Below are positions 50,934 to 59,094 of a DNA stretch of 64,000 nt, in pieces. Origin of the DNA: Akkermansiaceae bacterium (lineage in GTDB: Bacteria; Verrucomicrobiota; Verrucomicrobiia; Verrucomicrobiales; Akkermansiaceae); NCBI GenBank assembly GCA_030725745.1, contig JANRFH010000015.1, forward strand, positions 30,869 through 94,868. Reading direction: 5' to 3'. Both the position numbers and the translations under genes were made by a program. The notes under the pieces are model-generated. The model saw only the letters and a list, made by a program, of their open reading frames with translations. It made no database searches and had not been told where the DNA came from. Every line of letters begins with the position of its first letter. Positions within the stretch are counted from its first letter, which is position 1.

Positions 50934-51683
50934 ATGAAATACCTAATAATAGTGGCATTAGCTGCCTTTGCATTTCTCACTAGTATCACACCCGCGTCTG
51001 CTCAGAACGATGACGGCGATAGCGGTCGTTCTTCCAAACGCACGATGAAGGTCATCGGGTTTGGAGGTGAGCTAGATTCTGTCTTTTACGAGTCGAAAGG
51101 GAAAAAGATAGAATTGTATGCGTCGACTGGCTCTTTGTCATCGCCCCTCCTTTTGCCGAGTGGAGGAGTTCTCAAGCTATATCATGAAACCCAAATACCA
51201 GTCAAAGGGTCTCCAGATCAAACAGTTCCCCAGTATAGAGAGTGTGGCAGCGTCGAGTTCCCATCTGGGTCAAAGATGATTGTGCTGCTAGTTGTCCCGC
51301 CGGATTTGAAGGAGGCAAACATTCGAGGGAGGGCTTTCAAGGATTCGTATACGAGTCACCCTACCTTAACTGCGCGGGTTTTTAACATGTCTCCTAAACA
51401 GATCGGAGTGCGTGCTGGGGATAGCTCAGTCTCTTTACAGCCCGGAGAAGAGGGCATGATGGCGTGGAGGCCTAAGCCTTACAATTCGGTTGCTTTTGAA
51501 GTGGCAGTCCGCAACAAGGAAAACACTGGCTGGAACGTTATATCAAGCGGAGAAGAATTGACCGCTGTTGGTCTAAGAACTTTCATCTTTTTCGTAGCAA
51601 CGGGAGCCGAGGACGAAGGAGGCCCAGTTTCTTCGGTGATGATCCAAGATAAGGTAGGCTCCGACTCCGAGGACATGGAGTGA
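50934..51683 (+). CDS. Secreted partner protein of the pseudopilin-like unit (copy 1)
   Basis: A 249-residue exported protein with a signal peptide (cleavage near PASAQN). Features include KRTMKVIGFGG, ESKGKKIELYASTG, an acidic start after cleavage and a region RVFNMSPKQIGVRAGDSS. I do not recognise a family. The second copy (55663-56451) has matching blocks: KRSMRVIAFRSG, EDKGKKMELSIG, IRGRAFEDSKS and ARVFNMSTKNAAIRAGDE. It follows the giant gene by 7 bases, so the two are surely co-transcribed and likely act together at the envelope. Function unknown. Confidence 0.78.
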   Translation: MKYLIIVALAAFAFLTSITPASAQNDDGDSGRSSKRTMKVIGFGGELDSVFYESKGKKIELYASTGSLSSPLLLPSGGVLKLYHETQIPVKGSPDQTVPQYRECGSVEFPSGSKMIVLLVVPPDLKEANIRGRAFKDSYTSHPTLTARVFNMSPKQIGVRAGDSSVSLQPGEEGMMAWRPKPYNSVAFEVAVRNKENTGWNVISSGEELTAVGLRTFIFFVATGAEDEGGPVSSVMIQDKVGSDSEDME

Positions 51684-51974
51684 AATTTGGCTAGTGTGAT
51701 TTCCTAGAGGCTGAGTAGGGGAGGCGCTTGAGCCTTTTGAGGTGAGTTGTTCCAATTTGTCTTTATTTTTCAATAGTCTGAATCCTTCAGTATGCAGGTG
51801 AAACGCGACCCCATTGACCTACCTCTGGCTGCGGCGGTTTTCTCGCGGCGGCAGCGCGCCATGGCTCGGGGACGGATGGAGTGGACATCCCGCGAGAATA
51901 CGGCTGTCCCGGGAGCATCCGCGAGATTTCACTAGGGGCTGCGTTTGCTTCGCTTACATCCTTCAAGCTGACTA
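51684..51974. other. Gap before second unit with weak palindromes
   Basis: This gap holds no supported gene. GGTGAAACGCG (51798) and CGCGAGATTTCACTA (51923) are partly inverted, and CATCCCGCGAGAATACGGCTG lies between them. The conserved leader follows. Confidence 0.5.
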
Positions 51975-52089
51975 CCTCACTAATTCTCGTGAGGTGACAA
52001 AGTCAGGTAATTACTATGTAATGCCCATATTCGAGGTGACACGGGATACAAATCGGTTAACGTAAAGTGCCTCAGAGAAAAACAAAAAC
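51975..52089 (+). promoter_or_regulatory. Conserved leader of secreted-protein unit, copy 2
   Basis: CCTCACTAATTCTCGTGAGG (51975-51994) forms a perfect six-base stem (CCTCAC/GTGAGG) and is followed by GTGACAAAGTCAG. The rest matches copy 1, including GATACAAATCGGTTAACGTA and AAGTGCCTCAGAGAAAAA. Shared sequence runs straight into the coding region. Confidence 0.6.
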
Positions 52090-55000
52090 ATGAAATTTGG
52101 CAAAAGAATCCGATCAAACAAAGGAAAGCAGGAATTAGGATTCGCATTGATCGTCACGCTAGTCTTGATGGTTATGATGGTGATACTGGTGACCGGCTTG
52201 CTAAGTCTGTCTTCCATCACACTGAGGAGTAGTAAGGTTGATTCGGATTTGTCTATTGCGCGCTACAATGCGCAGCTTGGCTTGCAGATGGCGCTGAGTC
52301 AGCTGCAGAAGACGATGGGGCCGGATCAGAGGGTGACCGCCACGGCGGATCTTGAATTTCCTGCCGCAGATTCACGCAAGTGGGTGGGCGTGTATGGCAA
52401 CGAATCGGTTGCCGATTATGACCAGAGACCTTCTGATATACCCTCCGAGCCTTACAAGCCCGTGCTTCTGAACTGGCTGGTCAGTGGAAATGAAAACGTT
52501 TCCTTCAGTGCATCCGAGTCTTCAGGAAGTTTTGGCTCGATTACGAACACACAAGCTTCACTGCCCTTTACTCCGGTAGATACGGTTTCAGGTTTGGATG
52601 GGACATCTGGCGGCGTTACGATCGCTAATGCGAGGGCCGCTTTGCTAGTAGGTGAGGGCTCGGTGGATAATCCAAGTGGCTCATCAAATTACGTGGCCGC
52701 CCCTATCGTTGCGGTCAGGGATCAGGCTAGCGCCAAGGACACCGGTGGATATGCCTATTGGGTGGGTGATGAAGGGATGAAGGCGAGGATCGATCTACGA
52801 GATGGTTTTCGCCAGCAGACCTCATCAGGCGACATCGACGAAGCGAAGGCCTATAGTTTCGTAACTTCGCAGCGCAACGGGATCGAGATGATGAGTAGGG
52901 ATGATACCGCCTCCAGCAAGATCGGTGACGACTATGATCCGGACAGCGCGGATATCAAAAAACTCATTACCACGGGAGAATTACCGTTGCTTTCGACAAA
53001 CCTAACGGCGGTCGCTAAATCAAGGTTTCATGACGTCACGGCGTATTCGAAAGGTGTGCTTTCGGATAGTTATGCGGGTGGATTGAAAAAAGAAATGAAA
53101 GCCGCGCTCTACGGTGGCCACGGTCCGGATGACGGAGATCCTGTATTCACTCCTGAGTCCACTTCGGAGTTTGCCCTGCCAACCTGGGGACACATTCGCA
53201 GTTGGGCGAATTTCACGGAGCCCCACGCCACTCCTCCTCCGATCGCTTCCTCCGTGCGTCCGCAGACACCGACCCAGACACGTTTCGGCCCCGTCATTTC
53301 CATGGCCGCCATGGGTCTCAGTGTGCAACAAATCCCGGGAACCTCAAACGAACTACGAGTCCTGCTCTATCCTGCTCTAATTTTGTGGAATCCATATACT
53401 GTGGGTATTCCTGCCAGCGACTACGAAGTAGGCTACAAATATATTCCATCCTCAAATGGCGGCGATGCAATCAGTGTCCGGACATCTGACGCGAGTAATG
53501 GTCCCTGGTCTACTGTAGGCTCCTTCAATCTCAGTGGTGGAGATGCAGCGATGAACCCTGGTAGTGGACACTTCCGCTTCAAAGTTAAAGGCAGCGAGAT
53601 TCCTGCAGGTGAAAGCCATGTCTATTTGGCTGAGAATGTAGGCTCTATTTACGCCTCCTCTGGCTCCGTGAACGAGTCCACTCTTGTCCGAGCACCGGAT
53701 TCCGCCCCGATTGGCTATAACACCCGCTACTTTGCCACCAACAAGACTTTCACCTACACCGGAAGCGATCCGTATGTCACCTTCTCAGGCAGCTATCCTA
53801 ACAATGGCAATATGTCCAATGGGGATCGCCAAGAGGTCGTCCTCACCACGCCCGGAGGACTTTCCAGTGGATTATCCAGCTCCACACCTGTCTATCAGGT
53901 ACTGACGGATATGAATCTCTATAATCGTATCTTTCCCGCCTATTACGGCACAGCCCGACAACTATCCGTCATTGGCCTTCAAGCTCACTTGGTGTTGCGC
54001 ACACAAATCATGATGGAAGCTCGTGGAGGCTTTAGCGCAGATTGGAGAAAGGTCGGTGCCATGTTTCATTCTGGCGGAGCCCGTGGTCAGGAAAGAAACC
54101 GCTGGATCGCGAGCCAGAATCCGACCGCACCTTATGTCAAACGAACCAAATTAGAACAAAACGGTTGGCGTGGTGGTGCCTTCTCCCATGGCAGCATCGC
54201 AGATGGGGATCTTCGGAACCAAAATAATATGATGTTGGGAGTCGGCGGCCTAGGTAACTATCTCGCCGGTGTGGGCGGCGATCAAAGTGGAGGTGCAGAC
54301 GCTCCGTTGTTGGATATCCTTCCCTCTTCGAAAATGCTGCTCTCAATCGGACAGCTCCAACACGCCCAACTCAATCCTTATGTGTTTGGAACGACCTACC
54401 CTTTCGGGAATGCCGGAGCCAATGTGAGTATTCCACGTGCTGAGCAACATGTTCCATCCTATGTCGCTCGTCCCGGTGACGATCCTACCGATTACCAGGA
54501 TCCGCTCTACGACATCTCTTGGCACACAAACCGCGCCATCTGGGATAGGTATTTTATTTCCTCAGCAGACACTACACTCAGCCAAGGTGACATCGATGAC
54601 GACCTCTCGCTACCGAACGCCCGGATGATTTATTACAAGGAAGATGGAGAGTCACCTGATGTCACAGATCTCAGTCCCAGCAACGCTGACGCCTACGAAG
54701 AGGCCGCGGCCAACTTGCTCTTAGCTGGTGGCTTCAATGTAAATTCTACATCCATCGATGCTTGGCGTGCGATCCTCACAGGGACTAACCAGCTAAACGT
54801 GACAAGCGAGCTAGCCAACCCAATGTACTCCTCGGAACCCCTAAGCGCCATGATGCCACGTTTCTCACGTGATATCCGCTCATCCAGTAGTAGCGACTAC
54901 AACGGACTGACCAATATGTGGAGCAACAACTCCAAAAACCAACGCTTCAACATGTATAGAGGCAATCGTGAATTGCTACTTTTCCGCGAAAACGGCAAGA

Positions 55001-55650
55001 CCAATGAGTCCACTTCTGACGCACAAGACCGCTTGCACTTAGTAGCCAACGAACTGGCTACCAAAATCGTCGACGAAGTCCGCCTGCGCGGTCCGTTTCT
55101 TTCCCTGAGTGACTTTGTAAACAGAGATTTAGTAAGTAGCTCTGACGCCGAAGCAGACAACGGTATTCGGGGCGCTTTGCAGGCTGCCATAGACCGTATG
55201 GAGAGCAATCAGGTGAATCCTTACAACAGCATCAACCAAATTGGCGCATTTGTTAATCAGGCAAACAATAACTGTGCGTTCGTATCAGTGTGGGATCCCG
55301 AGCATTACATGGGTACGCCAACTTCAGAGTATCCCAACTCCTCGAATGGCCGCACCGCAATGGCGCCAAAGCATCTGACGCAGGCTGACATCCTTTCTAC
55401 CCTCGGCCCCTCGCTCACGGCAAGATCCGACACCTTTACGATCCGCAGTTACGGAGAGGCATTGGATTCCAGCGGACAAGTCACTGCCCGGGCATGGTGC
55501 GAGGCTGTGGTGCAACGCACTCCTGAATATGTGGACTTTGCCGATGAACCCTCCGTTGAGCCGGAAAACCTTACCGTCACGGCTAACAAAATACTCGGAC
55601 GGCGCTTCGAAGTGGTATCTTTCCGCTGGCTTTCCCAAGATGAACTGTAA
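52090..55650 (+). CDS. Giant pseudopilin-like secreted protein, verru_Chthon cassette A type (copy 2)
   Basis: A 1186-residue homologue of the 47255-50926 protein. It shares the N-terminal anchor (FALIVTLVLMVMMVILVTGL), the helix YNAQLGLQMALSQLQKTMGP and the C-terminal RSDTFTIRSYGEALDSSG and RAWCEAVVQRTPEYV. Between them are shared islands such as GGYAYWVGDEGMKARIDLRD, SDSYAGGLKKEM and WHTNRAIWDRYF, separated by divergent stretches (notably around 53450-53980). First 260 bases match copy 1 almost base for base, third codon positions included, whereas the interior has diverged. That mosaic suggests gene conversion or strong constraint at the 5' end. Confidence 0.72.
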   Translation: MKFGKRIRSNKGKQELGFALIVTLVLMVMMVILVTGLLSLSSITLRSSKVDSDLSIARYNAQLGLQMALSQLQKTMGPDQRVTATADLEFPAADSRKWVGVYGNESVADYDQRPSDIPSEPYKPVLLNWLVSGNENVSFSASESSGSFGSITNTQASLPFTPVDTVSGLDGTSGGVTIANARAALLVGEGSVDNPSGSSNYVAAPIVAVRDQASAKDTGGYAYWVGDEGMKARIDLRDGFRQQTSSGDIDEAKAYSFVTSQRNGIEMMSRDDTASSKIGDDYDPDSADIKKLITTGELPLLSTNLTAVAKSRFHDVTAYSKGVLSDSYAGGLKKEMKAALYGGHGPDDGDPVFTPESTSEFALPTWGHIRSWANFTEPHATPPPIASSVRPQTPTQTRFGPVISMAAMGLSVQQIPGTSNELRVLLYPALILWNPYTVGIPASDYEVGYKYIPSSNGGDAISVRTSDASNGPWSTVGSFNLSGGDAAMNPGSGHFRFKVKGSEIPAGESHVYLAENVGSIYASSGSVNESTLVRAPDSAPIGYNTRYFATNKTFTYTGSDPYVTFSGSYPNNGNMSNGDRQEVVLTTPGGLSSGLSSSTPVYQVLTDMNLYNRIFPAYYGTARQLSVIGLQAHLVLRTQIMMEARGGFSADWRKVGAMFHSGGARGQERNRWIASQNPTAPYVKRTKLEQNGWRGGAFSHGSIADGDLRNQNNMMLGVGGLGNYLAGVGGDQSGGADAPLLDILPSSKMLLSIGQLQHAQLNPYVFGTTYPFGNAGANVSIPRAEQHVPSYVARPGDDPTDYQDPLYDISWHTNRAIWDRYFISSADTTLSQGDIDDDLSLPNARMIYYKEDGESPDVTDLSPSNADAYEEAAANLLLAGGFNVNSTSIDAWRAILTGTNQLNVTSELANPMYSSEPLSAMMPRFSRDIRSSSSSDYNGLTNMWSNNSKNQRFNMYRGNRELLLFRENGKTNESTSDAQDRLHLVANELATKIVDEVRLRGPFLSLSDFVNRDLVSSSDAEADNGIRGALQAAIDRMESNQVNPYNSINQIGAFVNQANNNCAFVSVWDPEHYMGTPTSEYPNSSNGRTAMAPKHLTQADILSTLGPSLTARSDTFTIRSYGEALDSSGQVTARAWCEAVVQRTPEYVDFADEPSVEPENLTVTANKILGRRFEVVSFRWLSQDEL

Positions 55651-55662
55651 AAATCCGAACTG

Positions 55663-56451
55663 ATGAAACCTCTTTTCTTTCATGCCTTTTTAGCCTTCTG
55701 TTTCATTGGAGCCTCAAGCCCCGCGTTGGCTCAGGATGTAAACGCCCAGCCTAACGAAGAGAATTACTCTCAGAATTCCAAAAGATCGATGCGAGTTATC
55801 GCTTTCCGTAGTGGCAGTGGAGACGGCGAAGAAGTCGACCAACTGGATGCCATCTACTACGAGGACAAGGGGAAGAAAATGGAACTTAGCATCGGTGTAG
55901 GCACGTTGTCAGGCAGCATGCCGATGCCCAAAGGTGAGGCAATGAAGCTCTACAGGGAGATTCAACTTCCCATCGAAGGATCCGTAGAAACAAAAACTAC
56001 CTATCAGGATGTAGGCACGGTCGAGTTGGTGAATGGCTCCAGGGCAATCATCCTTCTTATTATTCCTGAGGATTTAACCACGGACAAAATTCGCGGGCGG
56101 GCGTTCGAGGACTCCAAGTCAATTCACCCGAAGGAGACTGCCCGTGTCTTCAACATGTCCACCAAGAATGCTGCTATCCGTGCCGGAGACGAAGCCTTGA
56201 AACTAGCCGTGGGCGAGACAGGTATCATCAAATGGAAGGCCATGGCTTATAATTCCGTGGCCTATCAGATCGCCATGGAGGGAGAAAAGGAAGGCACCTG
56301 GGAAATCATCCAGAAGGCGGAATGCGCAGCTAGTCCTGACATGCGCACTTTTGTATTCATCAGTGGCAGTCTGCTCGAAGACAGGGAAACCATCACCTCG
56401 TCGACTTTCCTAGATCCCGTTGCCGAAGGCAATGACGGTGACACTCCCTAG
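55663..56451 (+). CDS. Secreted partner protein of the pseudopilin-like unit (copy 2)
   Basis: A 262-residue homologue of the 50934-51683 protein with a signal peptide (cleavage near PALAQD). It keeps the same blocks in the same order but has a longer acidic insert (GSGDGEEVDQLDA). Spacing from the giant gene is 12 bases, similar to copy 1. The pairwise conservation of both genes in the same order argues that they work as a pair. No enzymatic motif is visible. A role in surface attachment, assembly or export of the giant partner is possible. Confidence 0.78.
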   Translation: MKPLFFHAFLAFCFIGASSPALAQDVNAQPNEENYSQNSKRSMRVIAFRSGSGDGEEVDQLDAIYYEDKGKKMELSIGVGTLSGSMPMPKGEAMKLYREIQLPIEGSVETKTTYQDVGTVELVNGSRAIILLIIPEDLTTDKIRGRAFEDSKSIHPKETARVFNMSTKNAAIRAGDEALKLAVGETGIIKWKAMAYNSVAYQIAMEGEKEGTWEIIQKAECAASPDMRTFVFISGSLLEDRETITSSTFLDPVAEGNDGDTP

Positions 56452-56519
56452 ATCCGCTGCCGTTTGAAGGTTCTCGATACGGCGGGATCCGAAGACGAGG
56501 AGGTGAAATGTCTGGGTGC

Positions 56520-56657
56520 CTAATCCTTGATCGTCTTCGCCAATGGATGGCTCTGCGGAGAGCCATGGATTTGTTGTCGGTTTCCTCGTATTCGTAGGTG
56601 GGATCGGAGTCTGCGACGACTCCGGCGCCGTCCTGGACGTGTGCTTTGCCGTCTTCC
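56520..56657 (-). pseudogene. Relic of the 3' end of trpE
   Basis: About 138 bases repeat the 3' end of the intact trpE (57394-57530) with roughly 85-90% identity. Read on the minus strand it gives AHVQDGAGVVADSDPTYEYE and NKSMALRRAI, then one base is missing and the frame shifts before the equivalent of the stop. It lies on the far side of the transposase from trpE. Confidence 0.85.
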
Positions 56658-56765
56658 AACCCCGAGGGGGTTGTGGATTTAAGCCCGGGGTTGCTGGAGT
56701 GTAACGAAGGCTACCCCGGGAAAGTTCACACCAAGATTCAACAACCCCAACGGGGTTGCGTCCAT
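56658..56765. repeat. Left REP-like block of the transposase element
   Basis: The block is bracketed by AACCCCGAGGGGGTT and AACCCCAACGGGGTT and contains GCCCGGGGTTGC and GGCTACCCCGG. It is an inverted copy of the block at 57268-57374, including CGAAGGCTACCC. Confidence 0.85.
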
Positions 56766-56788
56766 GGCGCGAAAAGATCCCCGATTCT

Positions 56789-57241
56789 TCAATCCCATAC
56801 ATAACGTTCGTCCCATTTCTCCCCATGCCGACGTAGGAGTTCACGGTATTCCTCTTGGAAGGTGATCTTCTTGTGATGCTCTTCCTGAGTTTCGATATAA
56901 TGAGAGACGACCGAAAGCTTTGATTCCGAAACCGAGAAACAACCGTATCCCGCCTGCCATGCGAAGTCCTTGTAGCCTTCCTTCTCCTTCATCCAGAGAG
57001 TGCTGTTGCGTTTGATCTCCTTGATGAAATCCGCCACAGCCACCGTCCGGGAAAGGGATGCGAGTAAATGGACATGATCTTCTGTGTCTCCGATACTGAT
57101 GGGCTGGCATTCGAGGTTTTTCGCGCAACCTCCGAGGTAGGAGTGGAGTTGGTCGCGGAATGCGGGATCGCGCATGAGGGGGGCGCGGTTCTTGGTTGAG
57201 AAGACCGAGTGGATCAGGACGCGAGACAATGATTGCGGCAT
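56789..57241 (-). mobile_element. tnpA: IS200/Y1-type transposase (REP-associated)
   Basis: A 150-residue Y1 (HUH) transposase. The metal-binding HUH pair is in TEDHVHLLASL (near residue 55) and the nucleophilic Tyr is probably in SVVSHYIETQEEHHKK (near 117). The start IHSVFSTKNRAPL and KRNSTLWMKEKEG are typical of the IS200-like/RAYT group. It cuts single-stranded DNA at palindromic ends. Inverted REP-like blocks lie on both sides, the arrangement of a RAYT with its REP sequences. The frame is complete. The element sits at the 3' end of trpE. Confidence 0.9.
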
Positions 57242-57267
57242 GGTGGAGTTTGGATAAATACCGGGCG

Positions 57268-57374
57268 TGGACGCAACCCCGATTGGGGTTGGGGAATGTG
57301 GATGGGCGTTACCCAGGGTAGCCTTCGTTTCGCTGCGGCAACCCTGGGCTTAGATCCGTAACCCCGTTGGGGTT
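57268..57374. repeat. Right REP-like block of the transposase element
   Basis: The block is bracketed by AACCCCGATTGGGGTT and AACCCCGTTGGGGTT and carries GGGTAGCCTTCGTTTCGCTG. It is an inverted copy of the left block and lies 20 bases beyond the trpE stop. Confidence 0.85.
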
Positions 57375-57393
57375 GGGATGTGGGGAGGAAGGC

Positions 57394-58893
57394 TCAGTCC
57401 TTGATGGTCTTAGCCAAGGCGATGGCTCTGCGGAGAGCCATGGATTTGTTGACGGTTTCTTCGTATTCGTAGGTGGGATCTGAATCGGCGACGACGCCGG
57501 CACCGGCTTGGACGTGCGCCATGCCGTCTTTGAGAAGGCAGGTGCGGAGGGTGATGCAGGAGTCATGGGAACCATCGAAGCCAAAGTAGCCGACGGCTCC
57601 GGCGTAAGCGCAGCGTTTGTTTTTCTCGAGGGAATTGATGATCTGCATGGCGCGGATCTTGGGTGCTCCGGAGACGGTGCCTGCGGGGAAGGTGGCGCGC
57701 AGGACATCGTAGGCGGTGTGCGCGGGATCTAGCTCGCCGTGGACGTTTGAGACGATGTGCATGACGTGGCTGTAGCGCTCGATGATCATGAAATCATCGA
57801 CGATGACCTTGCCATGTTTGGCGATGCGGCCGACGTCGTTGCGGGCGAGATCGACGAGCATGAGGTGCTCGGCGCGTTCCTTGGGATCGGCGAGGAGCTC
57901 GGCGGCGAGGGCGTCGTCTTCCTCCGGGGTTTTTCCCCTCCAGCGTGTGCCGGCGATGGGGCGGATGTCGATGCGGCCATGGACGGAGCGGACGTGGACT
58001 TCCGGGGAGGAACCGACGAGGGCGAAGTCTCCCATTTCCAAGACGAACATGTATGGCGATGGATTGACGTGGCGCAGGGCACGGTAGAGATCGACGGGTG
58101 ATTGGTCGAAGGGGACGGAGAAGCGCTGGGAGGGGACGAACTGGAAGATGTCCCCGGCGGCGATGAATTCCTTTCCGTCGCGCACCATCTGTTCGTATTC
58201 GGCTTGGGTGGTGTTTGAGGCGGCGGGTGGGACATTGACTTCCGCGAGGCCGTTGAGGGCGGGGACGTGGAGGGGGCGGTTGAGGATTTCCAGGATGGAG
58301 GCGATGCGGCCGGTGGCGGCGGCGTGGGCTTCGGCGGGGGTGTCGTGTTCGTCGAGGAAAGCGTTGGCGATGATCTGGAGGCGTCTCAGGCGGTGATCGA
58401 AGACCAGGAGAGTGTCTGCGAGCATGAAGAGGGCATCGGGGACGCCGAGAGTGTCTTCGGGAGGTGAGCCAAGGGTCGGCTCGAACTGCGATACTGCATC
58501 GTAGGAGAGGTAGCCGACCATGCCGCCGGAGAAAGGAGGGAGGGCGGGGTTTTCTACGGGTTTGAAAGGAGCCATTTCGCGTTCAAGGGCGGCGAGAACG
58601 TCGTCGGGGGCGGTGATGGTGTGCGACTTGTTGCCATCAGTGATGGTGATTTCCTTGCCGCGTGCGGTGAAGATGCGGCGGGGGCCGGAGCCGACGATAG
58701 ACCAGCGGCCGCCTTTGTCGGTGGCTTCCGCGGATTCGAGGAGGAAGGAGTGTTTTGCGTCGCGCAGTTTGATGTAAGCAGAGAGGGGTGTCTCGAAATC
58801 TGCGGCGAGCTGTGTGAAGACAGGAACGACGTTTCCTTGTTTGGAAAAGTCTTTGAAGGCTTCGAGGGATGGCTCTACTGGGATGGGATGCAC
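57394..58893 (-). CDS. trpE: Anthranilate synthase component I
   Basis: A 499-residue chorismate-using enzyme. The N-terminal domain has LLESAEATDKGGRWSIVGSG (tryptophan-binding region) and the C-terminal catalytic domain has GDIFQFVPSQRFSVPF, IRPIAGTRWRGKTPEED, LMLVDLARNDVGRI and FPAGTVSGAPKIRAMQII. It forms anthranilate from chorismate, with TrpG supplying ammonia. LLES near residue 50 suggests feedback inhibition by tryptophan. The gene is complete up to its TGA at 57394, immediately followed by the REP/transposase element and the relic of its own 3' end. Confidence 0.95.
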   Translation of the reverse strand: MHPIPVEPSLEAFKDFSKQGNVVPVFTQLAADFETPLSAYIKLRDAKHSFLLESAEATDKGGRWSIVGSGPRRIFTARGKEITITDGNKSHTITAPDDVLAALEREMAPFKPVENPALPPFSGGMVGYLSYDAVSQFEPTLGSPPEDTLGVPDALFMLADTLLVFDHRLRRLQIIANAFLDEHDTPAEAHAAATGRIASILEILNRPLHVPALNGLAEVNVPPAASNTTQAEYEQMVRDGKEFIAAGDIFQFVPSQRFSVPFDQSPVDLYRALRHVNPSPYMFVLEMGDFALVGSSPEVHVRSVHGRIDIRPIAGTRWRGKTPEEDDALAAELLADPKERAEHLMLVDLARNDVGRIAKHGKVIVDDFMIIERYSHVMHIVSNVHGELDPAHTAYDVLRATFPAGTVSGAPKIRAMQIINSLEKNKRCAYAGAVGYFGFDGSHDSCITLRTCLLKDGMAHVQAGAGVVADSDPTYEYEETVNKSMALRRAIALAKTIKD

Positions 58894-59094
58894 GGGGGGA
58901 TTCTGGGATGAAACTTTAAATTTTAAACTTTAAACTTCAAGGAAGAGGGAAGACTTGGCTTTAGGTCTGGGGTTGTGGGATTGTGGCTCACACGAAGACG
59001 CTAAGGCACGAAGTTTTTGGATGATTTCAGGGAGGCTTTGGAGGGGCTTTTCTTGTGGGCTTGCGTTTTTGGACGTCAGGGGGATGGTGGGGGC
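58894..59094. repeat. Spacer repeats between trpE and the ATP-grasp-like gene
   Basis: The divergent gap contains AACTTTAAATTTTAAACTTT and its TAAACTTCAAGGAAGAG end (58912-58948), a GGAAGACTTGG phrase and a CTCACACGAAGACGCTAAGG copy (58987-59013). Confidence 0.68.
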
